Shown: piece by piece, positions 1 to 13,500 of the stretch
Layout: the number at the start of each line of letters is the position of its first letter
Numbering within the stretch: the first letter of the stretch is position 1
NCBI GenBank assembly: GCA_023014365.1
Contig: JAEBUN010000058.1
Span: 94,026 to 158,025, forward strand
Length of the DNA: 64,000 bases
Direction of reading: 5' to 3'
Source of the DNA: Lepiota brunneoincarnata
Taxonomy: Eukaryota > Basidiomycota > Agaricomycetes > Agaricales > Agaricaceae
Notes under the pieces: model-generated
Databases searched by the model: none
Seen by the model: only the letters and a program-made list of their open reading frames with translations
Told to the model about the DNA's origin: nothing
Program-made: the position numbers and the translations under genes

Positions 1-650
1 GGGGCAGAGGGGGCAGACGAGAAGGAAGGTGAAGGAATGTGGGGGGAAGAAGAGGACGACTTGAGGGAAGACTTGAGAGGCTTGCCATTGGAAAGAAGGA
101 TGGGAGTGGAAGTGGTCCGGGTGACACTTGGACGGGGTGAAGGTGCTGTGGGTTGGGGCGAGCCTAGGTTGGGTGGGGGGAGGGGTATCGTGGGAGGGGA
201 GTGGGTAGAGGTACGAGGGAAGGGCACGCTGGCTGCATTTTTGGTCGGGCTGCCCCGGGGAGAGGGCTGCTTGGTGCGGAGGGGCGCAGCCTCGCTTGGC
301 ATGTCAAGCGAGAGACGAAAAGAGTTGTTGGGTTTCAGCCTGAGAGCCGGGGGGATGTTGTGGAGGACATCATCTTCGGCGTTGATCATATCATCCAAGG
401 ATGATTCGTCGTCGTCGTCGTCGTCGTTATTGTCGTCGTCGTTGCGAGTGAGGTGAAAAACGGGGGGCTTCTTAGTCTGGACTGTATGCTGTTGAGAGCG
501 GCGGCGTGGAAGGGCAGTAAGAGGTGCAAAGGGACCCGAGCCGTGTTCTTGTGCAAAGGAAGAAGTCGTATATGAACGGCGATGGCCTGGTCGTCCGTGG
601 GAGTGGATGGGGAGGGGCGCGGGTGGAGGTGCGGGGACAGAGTAGGGCAT
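1..650 (-). CDS. Protein phosphatase 1 regulatory subunit, CBM21 (Gac1/Pig) type, N-terminal part
   Basis: The reading frame is open on the minus strand from ATG at 648-650 to the window edge (216 codons), so only the N-terminus is present. It starts MPYSVPAPPP, then PGHRRSY, a PLTALPRRR block, an acidic Asp/Asn run (about residues 70-80, encoded by the GAC repeat near 404-440), Ser/Pro-rich low complexity, and a block reading ILLSNGKPLKSSLKSSSSSP near residues 186-205. From memory of the family, this order is typical of basidiomycete glycogen-targeting subunits of phosphatase 1 (Gac1/Pig1/PPP1R3 type), whose CBM21 glycogen-binding domain follows further downstream. That domain lies outside the window, so the assignment rests on the N-terminal signature. 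It faces away from the 6 kb non-coding region. Confidence 0.6.
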   Translation of the reverse strand, partial: MPYSVPAPPPAPLPIHSHGRPGHRRSYTTSSFAQEHGSGPFAPLTALPRRRSQQHTVQTKKPPVFHLTRNDDDNNDDDDDDESSLDDMINAEDDVLHNIPPALRLKPNNSFRLSLDMPSEAAPLRTKQPSPRGSPTKNAASVPFPRTSTHSPPTIPLPPPNLGSPQPTAPSPRPSVTRTTSTPILLSNGKPLKSSLKSSSSSPHIPSPSFSSAPSA

Positions 651-2454
651 GACTAGAAAATGACGTCAGAGGTTGAGGAAGGGCAAGAGGAGGGAGAGAG
701 CGAACAAGAAGAGTACTGACCGACCAGAGCAGAGCGTTTGCAACGCCCGTTCACTGGGGATGGGGTGGAGGAGCGAGGTTGGGTTGAAAGCAGAGTGTGT
801 GTTTTGTGCAAATTTTGAATCTATGAACCACAGCCGCCCGATCAGATCTGACTCTCCTTATCACCACCTCCATTTCTGGATCTAGATCTCCCCGGCTATC
901 TACCCTCCCTCCGTTCAACTCCACCCTCTCCGGCCGGCCCCCCCCCTTCTTCTTCCGACTCGGCGCCTTCCCGCCAACAGATAACGCTACTATGTTTACG
1001 TTGGTCAACACAGATAAGAAGAAAAAAGCCTGGGTCGACTCGCTCTTTACTACCTTGGCACTAAAAATTTTCACTCCCAGCAATGACCCATACCTATCGC
1101 ACCTGCGTTAATGTGCCTCGTCGATCGGTCCTACCGGACATCACAACAAGTCTTCGGATCACCTACCAACTCTCTAGTCCAAGAGCACAGACCCACGCGC
1201 TTGGACCCAGTCAGGTCCAACCAACATCAATACTCTTCCCTAACAGAACGGAGAGCACTCCCGACGAACGTTCACCGAAGAACATTCAGACCCCGACCGA
1301 GCTAACAAAACAAGACCACACGTTCGCCATTGATTTTTTTTCCATCCCTGACCGTCCCCGAACAAAATGGCACAGCGATCGACCTACTCCATCCGGTGGC
1401 TATGTCCCCAATCCATGATTCCGGCACAAACTTGTGCGCCCTCCCCGCCCCCCCCCCCGCGGCGCAACCCTTAGCCGACGGAATCAAGTCTACCCCATCC
1501 TTCGAGAAGTTTATGTGACCTAGTTTCCATTGCTCACACTCACACACCTCACCTTACCACCGTCGCATATCATATCAGAGCCCTCTGATCTTCTTAGTGT
1601 TCCCCAGCCTAGCCTCATTCTGTTCATAGCTCATGCTCCAGACTAACCACCTCCAACCATAGCCACCTTGCACCACCACTGCACCGCCAACTCTCACTTC
1701 CAGGCCGGACTGGGCCCCGAGAGGCCGGTTCCACCCCGAATTCCCACGCCCAAAGATCTCGACCCGACCCTCCCGACCACAAAGGACGCTTTAGGCGCTC
1801 ACAGTCGCCCCCAGGCACCCGATCGAGACCCGAGGATCCCGGACCGCATGATCCCTAACTCTGAATGTTTATAACTACAAGAAGTGTGAGTTGGCCGCAT
1901 GATCAACTACAAGAAGTATGAGACTGGCGTGTCCCAGGACCACCTCAGGAGGTCAATATTACAAGACTGCCCGACGCACAGACCTTTTTTGTTGCAATTG
2001 TCGTTGACCACTTCCGAGGACCTTTTTGCATTCCTAAACCCTCAAAAGGGTTTCGGTATAAAACAATGTACATTTACGCCCACGTTAGGGTTAATTTGCA
2101 ATTGCCTCCCCAATGATATCTTCATGGGGTTTACCTTTCCGCCACCGCTCCACAGTTCCAAATCCCCGTCGCGCTGTACTTCTCTCTCTCAGCCCCACTA
2201 TTTCCCCAAAACCCCAGTGAAAAACGGACATGATTGCTTCGACATACCGTAACGGAACTCTGCGAGAACCCCGCCCATTCAAAGGCGATGCGATATAACG
2301 ACTCAACTAACGCTTCACCCGTCCCCCATCCCCTATCATTAGTATCATTTCCGTCATCTTATCAACCCCCCAAAACCGGACACGCAATAAGCATTCAACC
2401 GCCAATCGGGCACGGCGACTCGCCGTGATACCGCTCCCAGTGCTCCGTCTTCAG

Positions 2455-2474
2455 CCCCCCCCCCCCCCCCCCCC
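2455..2474. repeat. Poly-C homopolymer tract
   Basis: An uninterrupted run of about 20 C. Similar shorter C runs occur nearby at about 940-950 and 2688-2696. Confidence 0.9.
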
Positions 2475-3610
2475 ACAACGAGCTTTGATTCCACGCGAAC
2501 ACATGATCGTCGTATGGGACTGCATGATACAACGTCCTACCATCAGCAATTAGAACCTTCCCTGGTGCTATCTAAAGCGGCGAGGGAGGGGGGGTTCGTT
2601 AACTCGTTGTGGAAAGCTGAACCCCCAACTTTGGGACACACTTACTCGTGGCCCTGTATCAATGCGTCATTTGTGACCGCATCACCCTCCCCCCCCCTCT
2701 AACCTTAGCTTCGAGTGGTATTCGACAGATGGCAAGGGACAGCCTCGGTCGATACCTCGGACGAATTCTTCGGACGAACTCTTCAGCTAGATCAATATTA
2801 AATCTAGTTGTCTTCTATGCGCATAACCACGTCATGATTCACCTGCCCGACATGAAATCAAGAGTCCACCATGAGCACATGTCGACAAATGAACCTATGC
2901 CATACGGCTCATCATGATCACCCCAAAAAAGACATCTCTGTCGTCGCGTAACTGAATCGTCACGCTCCTCGGTCGGGGAGGGGTTTCTACAATATAACGA
3001 AAGTCGCAATCAAACATTTTTGATGAAAACCGCATGGGGACTGGTGGGGCATTCGGAGTACCATTTCCCAACCCCACTACCCCTTCTTGACGGATTGTCG
3101 CAACGCCGACACTTCTTTGGAAACACCAGTACCCTTCCCCAGTACACACACACGCGTACGCACACCCACAGAAGGTCTTCCTCGACCCACTTCCCAATCT
3201 GCCTTTGTTTTCCTTTTGCATCCCCTCGGAGGGGGGGGGGGGTGGTGAGTTGTCCATCAGTCAGCAACTCATAAGCGAGTGCAAGAGATAACGCGTGAAA
3301 GCACGAGGAGAGAAAACAATAGCCTTTTACCTGCTCGGTAAGCTCCCTCCCCTTCCCCCTATCCCTACCCCCCTCCAGTTCTGCATTCGCGAAGACACAA
3401 TCCACCCCAGCCGATGAGCAATTAGGAAAACCCCGAATGGATAGTCAGCTCCTTCCCATCTGTCCAATCCATCTGTCTATCTATCATCTGCCCTCTGCTC
3501 CCAAGAACCCCCGTCAAGACCTGACGAGCCCCACCTCGACCCCTTAATATCGTGAGTACTTTCTCATCTCCCTCGTCGTCTACCTCAAGCACGCGACGCC
3601 CTCTTTTCTT

Positions 3611-3628
3611 TGTGTGTGTGTGTGTGTA
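3611..3628. repeat. (TG)n microsatellite
   Basis: Nine TG units just right of a TC-rich stretch; a looser CA-rich stretch lies at about 3145-3172. Confidence 0.85.
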
Positions 3629-3883
3629 GTGCCTCTTTCCTTCCCCCTCGCATCCTTCCGAGTCACTGTATCGCAAAGAAGAGGAAGTTCCCACCGCATT
3701 CGTATGTTCTTCTTACACTACACTTACTCGAACGAGGCACACCGCATCTCTCTCAGATAGAAGCATATATGCTACGTACGGCTGATCAGACCACCACTTC
3801 GAGAAGAACGTGTCGCACCCGCCAGATCCTCCCCCTCGTGCTACCGCTCAAGGAATAATAATGTAATGCACCCCATCGCTCCA

Positions 3884-3908
3884 CACCACCACCACCACCA
3901 CCACCACC
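3884..3908. repeat. (ACC)n microsatellite
   Basis: About eight ACC/CCA triplets. No open frame with coding character crosses it, so it appears non-coding. Confidence 0.85.
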
Positions 3909-6556
3909 GCCCCCCTCCCTTCCATATCTAATCAAGTGTGTGAGTATACGTACAGTAGTAGAAGGCCCCTGTTTCCAGGATCATTCGCTTACCGCTTCCG
4001 GAGGGATACAAGACAAAGGAAGCCTAACCGCTTCGTTTTAAGATGTTTGATGGAAGCAGCCTTTTATCCATCCTTGGACGGGGGTTCTTGCTTACAGTAC
4101 GTATGTACTATGATTGTCCTTCCAACCCCTACCCCTCCCCAACAAATGCAGCGTGTGTGTGAGAAGCCGAGGTTTGATATGTATCTATATCCAGACGTGT
4201 ACTCATTTCCATGAGAGGAAGAAGCGCTTGGAGGTTCTATAGTGGAACCTTCCTTCGCCGGGGGGGTTGATTTGTCGTATCAAGGGGGTTGTTAAGTAAA
4301 CCGCTAAGCGCTTGCATACGCATGCTGTATCCTTATCATACTTCATCGGCCCACACGGCCGTGCCTTTACTCAGAAGCCGAAAAAAAAAAAAACTGATTC
4401 GCGTGCTTTTTCGCTATCATTACTGCATGCGGCAGAACGCGGTACATACTACTACCCAGTGAGCAGTGAGGACCCTATAAGTAGGGTTTATTATTAGCTC
4501 CGTGCACGCCAACCCACTTGGGGAGTAGCTATCAGTCTTCTATGTTGTAACTTTCTTCATGCGATGCCGGCAATACGCTGAAACGGATTTTGACACGCGT
4601 TAACAGCGTCAGCTTTTCGCATCCCCCTGTACGCTGCAGGCATTCTAGTTTCCTTGTGTGATTTTGCAGATCAACCTCCGAAAAAAACAAGTAGAGCGCA
4701 AGGGAAAGAAACGAAAAGAGACCCCCCCCAACCTCTCCGCCCCCCCATCAGTACCCATCAACCCAATGGTGTCATTTATGATGAAACTTATGAGCACACA
4801 AATGACGCAAGTTGAACGTGACCCCCCTCACCGGATATCTCTCACATGCACATATCCCCCCTTTGACCGGGATACCACTAAGTCCATACGAAGTTCGGAT
4901 AACAAGAACCGACCACTTATCAAATCCCGAACCATTTCAATTTGGGTTACACCATCCAACAAGGGTCGCATGTTTCTGTAATCTTCGTTGTTTCACGCCT
5001 TATCAGTCTTTCCCTGATACGACCGACCCGGAGGAAGGGGTAGAAGGGGGGGGAAAGGCAAGGGGTAGCGTTCGACACGGAAATTGCCCCGTTGAAACCC
5101 TTCTTTTCCCGTGTTGAACAAACATCTTGACTTAATAATCGCCATGTATCGGAACCATTCGGATCGTCGGTGGAAGGAATCATCATCAACACCTTTTTTT
5201 TTTTTTTCACGCACACGTTAGTGGCTATTACTTACGCTTCACTTTCCCGCGCCTCATCTTCACGAAACCCTCTTCCCTGGATTCCCCCCTACTGTTGACA
5301 TGCGTACCTCCAACGTCATCTTTGTGCGGTGATAGGGGACCCTTCGCATCGCATGTGCGTGCGTTCGTTCGTTCGTTCGCTAGTAACGCCACGCACGATG
5401 GCTAGCCTTCGCCCTGGGTGGCTAGGAAAGAAGAGAATTGGATCCTCAGAAGCTTTTGCGTTCGTCGAATCACTCTACTCAGGGCTCCGCGCTTCCGCTT
5501 CTCGAATAATAGCCCTGTTATCACTAGTCATATAGAGTACTCCCGACGCCAAAGTCTAGGGCTTAGCTTCTAACGCAAGCGTCATCTTATCGTCCGGGTA
5601 TCATGGATTGGATAAGGGATTGGTTATTGTTCTCTTTTTTTCTTTCTTTCATTCTCTCTCTCGGGTCAGGGTCCACGCCCTAGGAAGTAGGGATAGAGAT
5701 AAGCAGGAAGTTTCGTGGGGGTAGAAGGGTGCCGTAGCGTGGAGCGCGGGAGGGGAGAGGGTGGAGGGGGGGGGGAAGTCGTTCGTAAGTGGAAAGTAAA
5801 AAGCCTGTCTGCTCTTATCTCAATGGATAAGATTTGTCTTTCCCAAAGTTGCGGAGAGGGGGGGAGGGGATACAAGTGATGTATTCGGCCTAACCCATGA
5901 GCAAGTTTTTAAACATGCGAGCAGTAACTCTACTGGTTGTATCAACCCTACTGCCCTGGATTTCCGAGAGTTCGCCAGATTCCTGTAACCGCCCTCGATC
6001 CTTTTTTTTTTTCAGGGTGCGTATCAATAGCTCGCAAAGAAGGGGAAGAGACCCTACGCAATAATCAGAAGAGAAGTCGTCATGGAAGAAAAGCTCTGCA
6101 CGCATATCGACGATCATGTCCTGAATGAGAAATGTGCGCGTTTGAAGGACCGGGACGTGTTTGGGAGGAATCGAAACGCCACAGCTAAGTTAAGCCCATG
6201 AATGCAGTAAGAGGTCAGCGGCGGGTGGTGCTCTTCGGGGTCTCCGGAGCAAGCGAGAAACTGTTCGGTGAGGTTTGGCCAGGACCGAAGATCTAAACAT
6301 TAGGGAATTAGCCACATGAAAACCGAATGGATTCTGATATGACAAAGGTCAGGAAAGGATCGCTTTAGTCGCATATGCCTTTGGCATCGAAGTGAGCTGA
6401 GTTTACGAAGTTTTTTCATCCTATGGGACAACAAGAGAGAACTGAACTTACCCAATGTTGTAGTTTGTTTGGTTTGTTCGTGGGGGGTCAGAAGGTCGCG
6501 TCTTAACAGAACATGTGACCTACAGTCAAGCCACCCAGGATGTGTCAGCTGTATAG

Positions 6557-7219
<663 letters not shown>

Positions 7220-7373
7220 TGGTTGTGCGCCTCTCGAGCGATCATTTACGGAAACTGCTACCGTTGTTGTTTGTCTTCATGTGTATGCATATGTCATGAG
7301 GTCGTCTCAATTGATCACTCGCTTCCTTACGTCTCTTGGATTCCAAAAAAAACATCAAAATTCACTGTCAACT

Positions 7374-8148
7374 TTACTCCTCTATCTTCAGACCACGAAA
7401 AATCCAATCCCTTCGCTCCATGATCAATGCCGCTATGGTGTCCCTCTCAACAGGAGTAACGCGGAGAACTGTTGCTAAATAACACGCCAAGTCTTGTTTC
7501 TCGTGGTGTATTCTCATCATGTGAAGAACGGTCCATTTTTTGAATCCCGCTGCTATCAGCTCTGTGAGGACACGGTCGGGAACCTTCAACCCCTCTTTGA
7601 ACGAATTTCTGTTGAAAAAATCGGAAACCCATTCGGGGTCTGTTTGATCGCCGTCGGTTTGGGCGGTCTTGGCTACCTGAAGCGGTCCTTGCGGTGACCC
7701 CGAGTCTGCCTGCTAACTTGTTTTCAGATATTCGTTCGGAATTTGGATAACTAACCAAGTGGTGAACGTACTATGCTTTCGGTTGTATCTTGCGCAACAG
7801 CATTGTTTCCGCTTATCTGGCAATCACCATCACCATCTCTTCGTAACCCCGCTGACCCGATCACCTATTTTCCTCATCAACCCAGGGCATGAACAACCGT
7901 CAAGTAAGAACACAAACACGGGGGGTAAGAATCAACATATTTCGCTCCCTTACCCCGTATTTCTTCATGAACGCCTCATCTCGAGGCAGTTCGTCGGGAT
8001 CTTCATCACCGCCTCCGTACGTATTGGATATGATACCAGCAGCAGCAGAATAAGCACATCCAACAATTTTTGTCATTCGACCGGTGTTGAGATCAGGGTG
8101 GTGGCGCGCTAGGTATCGGATTTGGCGGCGTTGCTCGAGATTGGCCAT
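7374..8148 (-). CDS. Conserved-looking unknown protein, 191 aa
   Basis: Three exons on the minus strand: 8148-7954, 7816-7772, 7709-7374. All junctions are GT-AG and phase 0, which supports a real gene. Exon 1 gives MANLEQRRQIRYLARHHPDL followed by an acidic GGGDEDPDELPRDEAF stretch; exon 2 codes 15 residues; exon 3 codes a linker and a helical C-terminal half (FFNRNSFKEGLKVPDRVLTE onward) with an HMMRIHHEKQ segment, ending GLKIEE. There is no signal peptide or membrane segment. I do not recognise the family. It is convergent with the ubiquitin-L40 gene (about 150 nt between stops) and divergent from the nucleotidyltransferase-like gene. Exon 3 could start three bases earlier, because two AGs lie side by side. 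Confidence 0.65.
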
Positions 8149-8984
8149 TTTTCGTGGTCGTCTGGTGGTTTTGGTTCGGCTGGAGATGGGAGTGGGTTGT
8201 GAACTAGGGGAGAGAGGGAGGGTGTGTATGTTGAGAAGAGTCCTGTGGGCTTTTTTTTTTCTTTGCTTGCTTTTTGTGGGGTTGAGACACTCACGCGTGA
8301 GGTGATTGGCTGGGTACGGGGTATGAGGGAGTTTTCCAGCGAAGGGGTGAGGTCCTTTGAAAGTTGGGAAGGAAGAAAGGGGGGGGAGGTTTTATGTTAT
8401 GGACTCCGCACATGAACCAGTGATGACATAGGACTTACATCGCGCGATTATCCGTATCCTCCATCCGTTTCGGCGCGGTTGGGAGGGGGAGGGGGGGGCT
8501 GATTAGCTCGTTCTCACTCGCGGTCCCCTCCGTGGACTTGTAGTAGTAGTATTTAACAGGTGACGTCCTTCGAACCTGTTGTCACCTGTGAAGCTTAACG
8601 GCGGGTATTACCTCAGGTTGTCGATTAGTCTGTTGCAAAGCAAGTACACCTTTTACCATCGCTAGTCTCTTGCTGGAACGAGGCAATCTACACTGTAGTA
8701 GGTAAATTCGTCCACTTCTTTGTAAAATCCTTCAAGTTCTCCATTTCTGTCTGTTGCCTTTAACAGCCTTTAGCGCTCTGGTACCACCCTTACCGAATAG
8801 GAACGTTTCTTCCTCCTAATTATTCACCTTTTTAGGAAACACAGCCCCTCCTCAGCGCTCAGGGCAACCCATTTGAATCGACCACGTGGCTGCGCCAAAA
8901 ATATCAAACATGGACATGCTGTACATATTTATTCCCTCCGCCGTTGCCAGCTCGTTGTAATCCCCCCCTCCAGCACACCCTACT
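8149..8984. other. Divergent intergenic region, no gene seen
   Basis: About 840 nt between the starts of the minus-strand unknown gene and the plus-strand nucleotidyltransferase-like gene. It must contain both promoters. I saw no clear TATA box and no credible coding frame; the frames present are the complement of low-complexity sequence. Confidence 0.6.
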
Positions 8985-10519
8985 ATGTCGGCAGTGGTAC
9001 AGCCTCCCCCGTCCCTCGCGCCAGTAGCAACACCGCGCTCAAGTTCTTCCCCACAACGCAAACCGACTACCGCTACTACCGCCCGTAACAAGCCTAGAAG
9101 AAGCCCCGGCACTGGTATACCACCATCACCACAGCCTCGCACACCTCGATTTCGGAGAGTCAACAACAACAACAACAGCAGAAGCAATGTTCCAAGCGCC
9201 GAGGCCACATCTGCCGGGTCCGCAGCCGGTGCTCCTACCGTTACAACTGCTGTGGGAACGACGACGGGAACAGTGAATCCCGCCATCAGACCGAGGCAGC
9301 TGTGGGTCAGGAAGAGAGCCCCTAAACCACCACCACCACCGAGTTCAGAGAATGCAGGAATTTCCACAGGTGCTAAACCCACGGGCGCTCCGGTACAGCA
9401 AGGGCCTGCTGAAGCTCTTCCCGCAACACCAGAGGTTCAGGAACCCCAACTTGTCTCAGCAACTCGGGTGGGACAGGACTCTAAACAACCTCCTCAGACA
9501 GGAGAGGCCAAAGCTGCCAAGTCAAAACCCAACAAGGCCAGCCAGGAAAAGAAAAGGGAAAATAAGGAAAAACACTTCAACCTCGTTCTCTCCGCTGCAA
9601 ACGCCACCATCGCTGCCCTTACTAAGTATGATCTCCCATGCGCCGTATTTGGCAGCCTGGCCTGCAAATTGTATGGAAGCGCCCGGTATCCAAAGGTAAG
9701 TCTCCTTCCCCCCCTCCCCTCCCGTTCATACATTTGTTCCAACATCACGCTCACAAAAACATATGACACACTTCTCAGGATGTTGACCTCTTAGTGTTGC
9801 AACCGCCCTCATCAGACCCCAGTATACCCACCACTACCCGTACAGCCGAACAAATCAAAAGCCTCATTCTCGACGCAAACCCTCGCCACTTTTACCTCAA
9901 ATTTCCTCGTGACCCAGAAGCAACCTATCGAATCCTCCACTACCGCGAAGAATACCTCGGGGCCGAATGTAAGGTCGATATCCTCCTCCCGGGGACCATG
10001 AACCTTCCGTATATTCCTCCTCCTCCCTCCTCCCCCTCTCCCCTTGAACCCTCCGCTGGCGGAAGTTCTTTGAGCGAGAAGGACATTCCTGTCCCTGTCC
10101 CTGTTCTTATTCCGGCAGTTGCCCCATCAACCACCCTCGCTGCCGACGTCCCATCACCACCCCCTCGTAACCACATCAACACCATCTCCGGCATCCCCCT
10201 CGTTCCATTCTCCCTGCTACTCCTTCACAAACTCCAAGGATGGGACGATCATAGAACTGCGCCCGAAACATTCAAACAGCGCAAGCAAGTCCAGGACGCG
10301 GCTGACATCCGTCGTTTACTCGCAATGGAAGAACAAATGAATGAGCTGCGACGGACTCGGCCCTGGTCGGATCCTGACTTGTTTACTGAAGAGTTTCAGC
10401 AACTCACAAGATCTCGAGTGACAGAATTCTGTAAAACATTTCCCACTAGTGCGACCCCGTGGCAGTTGTTGGGTTTTGAAACTGCACAAGACACAACTGA
10501 CGGTGAAAAAGAAACTTGA
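8985..10519 (+). CDS. Nucleotidyltransferase-fold protein, 483 aa
   Basis: Two exons: 8985-9695 and 9779-10519. The intron (GTAAGT...CTCAG) is phase 0 and joins two halves of one motif. The first 190 residues are Ser/Thr/Pro/Asn-rich and Lys-rich, probably disordered. The folded part starts near residue 195 (HFNLVLSAANATIAAL). It shows the polymerase-beta-type nucleotidyltransferase signature: a G-S pair (FGSLACKLYG, about residues 222-231), D-x-D (DVDLLVL, 238-244) and a later acidic strand KVDILLP with Asp near 304. That is the G[GS]...DxD...D layout of the superfamily, so nucleotide transfer chemistry is possible, but substrate and role are unknown. A second Pro-rich insert sits near residues 310-360. 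It ends 80 nt from the stop of the convergent XPF-like gene. Confidence 0.75.
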
Positions 10520-10598
10520 TGATTTCCGTCGGCAACTTATGTACTTTATGTTGTATCATCTCCACTTTTGGTATACCATACTTTTATTTATACTGGTC

Positions 10599-13500
10599 CT
10601 AGTAATCCCACGAAACGGCAGCTTCAGAAGATTCGGTCTCTGGATCAATCGCGTCTAATCGTGCTGCCAGATCTTCGTTCAGAAATTCCTGCCGAATGTT
10701 TCAGAGCAATCTACCCCCACTCAGAAAGGGACTCACGATTGCGTCAGTCCCGGTCAACCATCCAAAGGCCTCTTTCCGCTCCTCAGGAGACATACCAAGA
10801 ATCTCGTCTGCACTGGCCCTACACAGAAGAATCATAGCAGACATTCGGTTCATCCCTTTTAGCTTGGACAGATCCTCCTCATCCTAGCCACCCGCGTCGC
10901 AGATAAATGCATCAGCACCCTAACAGAGAAACAAATGATCAACGAACTGGAGGCATCTCCCAATCCAACCACTCCCGAGTACCCCAAAGCATCCCACCGC
11001 TCCAATCCCTTTCCTCTCTCAGTTCACCAAAATACCGCATAAACCTTGCCGCCTCCTTCGCATCGTTCGCAAACGCATACTCAACCACACATTCTGCCCT
11101 CTTCTTCCCACATGCTTCTTCTATACTCACATCTCTTCGCAGCTTTTTGACCGCTTTCAATATCGGCGGCGTGTGCGCCGAAATACTAGGTGGGGCATTC
11201 GATATTGGCTTGGGTGGCTTTAGAGCGAGTGCTTCAGGGTATGCTTCAAGCATGATAAGGATGTGACGAAAGCGCCAGGATTGCACCGATATGCTTTCTG
11301 CAAGTCGTTTCCCGAACGCAGGAAGGGTGAACAAGGAGGCCAAGATGACGGAAGACTGGGGATCGATAATGACGTCTACACCCCCCAAGAATGTTCGCTC
11401 TATCAGGTCGACATCGCATTCGGGCGACTTGAGCGCCCTGACAATGGCCTGTCGTTGAACGAAGTCCATAGAAACCATATACTTATGAGGAGTTTTTCCT
11501 TCGAGTTTATTCTCGGGAAGAACTAATGTGGATTGTTCTGCAAAAGCTGAGGTGAGATCGGGTGGAGTGTCCTTCGAAACGGGACTGGATTTGGGGGGAA
11601 GATCTTCGGATACAACACGCTTGGTAATTTCGTTGATTGTTTTCGCTCGTAGCCGGGCGAAATCAGCCAGCCTGCGTGAGTGTGACGCCGATTCGGATTC
11701 AGAGGCCACCGCATGTATAGGAACTGGATTAAGAGACAAGTCCTTAGGGGATAGTTGCGCCAAAGATTGACCAGGACCATCGAATTCAACCATTGTATTC
11801 TCCACGGAAAAGTCTGTAATGTTCACGAGAGTATCACCATTCAATCCTTGTTCGTGAGATAGATCGCCATCTTGGAGATACTCGGTGTCAAACCCGGTCG
11901 TCTAGTTAAACGCGAGCCAAATTGTTAGCGTGGCTGGCCCGTCGAGAGAAAGTAGTCTTCACTTCTGGGTGTCCATCAAAAACCCGTGTGTCGACCAGAT
12001 CCTCGAAACGTAAGACCGAAGGTTCATAGCATGAAGCATACTCGCTATCGTCGAGACGCTGCCGTTTAGGAGCTCCGTTGGTCGAGTAAGGATCACCAAT
12101 CAACTCGTGTGTGTCCATAACACGTCGCTCGCATCCTGGCCGAGAACTAGAGGAGCTTAACTCTTGCCGAGATAGTCCCTGTCTATCCTTTCGCGAGATT
12201 GCGATCAAGGGCCTCGTGTCCGCGATTTCTTCGGGTTTGAATGGTAAGTCAAAATCCTCGTCCAAGATACCTAAGAGTTTTTCATGTGTAGAGGAACCAC
12301 CCCCGAGGGCCCGTTCTAGCAAGTCGTCGACGTCCGCACCTAGGGTAGACTGAGGAAAGAGCCCAGAGACGCCAGATATTTCTTCATGCGAAGGCAAAGG
12401 AGTGACAACGGTGAAGGTTCTGTCGCGGTCGTCAGCTTGTCTTCTTCGAGAGAATAAGCACCTGTTCTGACACCCATGAGAGGGAGAGGCGGAGGGCAGG
12501 CAAACCCTTTACGGTTTTCTTGAGTGGACGATAATCTTGTAGCACGGAACCTTCCGCCGTGGACACGAGGTCGTTGAGGTTCGCAGGCAGGAACAGCGAG
12601 GAAAAGGCATGTAGGTTGGGGGGAGGTAGCTGTGGTACTGAGGTTCGTGGGTTACTTGCAGCGCTCAGCTGAGAGTGAAATTCAACGCACCCATCATGAA
12701 CATATCGCTCATATCTTCAATTGGAGCTTTCATAATAAGGTCAGCAGGATCTTCATTTGCGTAAAAACCTTTGATGTCAGTATTGAAAGCCGTCCACGAG
12801 TCATCGCTGCGTAATTCATAACTCTGCGATTCATCAATAGAAGGTTGGCCGAGTAACGACTCAGGAGCAAGACTTGGGCTCCTTGACTTGATTTTGGAAG
12901 CTTTATCTCGCGGGATGCTTCCAAGGAGTGGGGACAAGAACGTCCCGAGGCTGAGTAGAGCAAATGAGTTAAATTCCGGATTAAAGTGTGGAGTATTGCA
13001 ACACACGTTTTTTCGTGCAATATATGCAGGTTTCTGCGATGGGTTCCCCCAATGCGGCGGGAACGTGGTATTTGTATTTCATCTACTCAAGCGTCAGAGG
13101 ATCTGAAACACGTAACTTAAAGCACGACTTAACCCATCTTCTCGTCAAGGAGTCCAGCCATCGGTTCGGTTGGCGGCGTGTCTTCTAAAAGCAGCTGGTC
13201 AATCCTGCTGTCTTCCTGGCTTGAAGTTGGCGTTGCGAGTGATACAGGGGATGAGACCCTGAGTGTTTCTTGAATGAAATCAATGCATCGTGATTAGAAC
13301 GCGAACGACCGGACGTACGCCACCCATCGACGATTTCCAGGTTGGCGCGTGAGATGCTCATATCTGAGTCATCAGATCCCAACGGCACCTCGGGCAGGAT
13401 CTTTACCAGCTCCTCGAGGCTCTCGCCTGCGCAGCTTATTCTTCCCTGCCCAAGTCTTTGGTTTTGAGGAAATATAGGTACGAATTCTGGTTCAGGAAGC

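Noticed and set aside
1083..1418. Open frames in the left intergenic region (1083-1418, 1899-2252, 3010-3405, 3936-4214)
   Set aside because: Short, overlapping frames on both strands in CT-rich DNA, without domains or splice support.
2076..2096. CGTTAGGGTTAATTT, considered as telomere-type repeat
   Set aside because: Only about one and a half units; not a telomeric array.
6180..6300. Structured GC-rich sequence upstream of the ubiquitin gene, considered as 5S rRNA or snRNA
   Set aside because: No match to 5S internal promoter boxes or to spliceosomal RNA motifs that I can identify.
8852..9382. Long minus-strand frame rich in Leu/Gly/Val
   Set aside because: It is the complement of the Ser/Pro/Thr-rich N-terminus of the nucleotidyltransferase-like gene.
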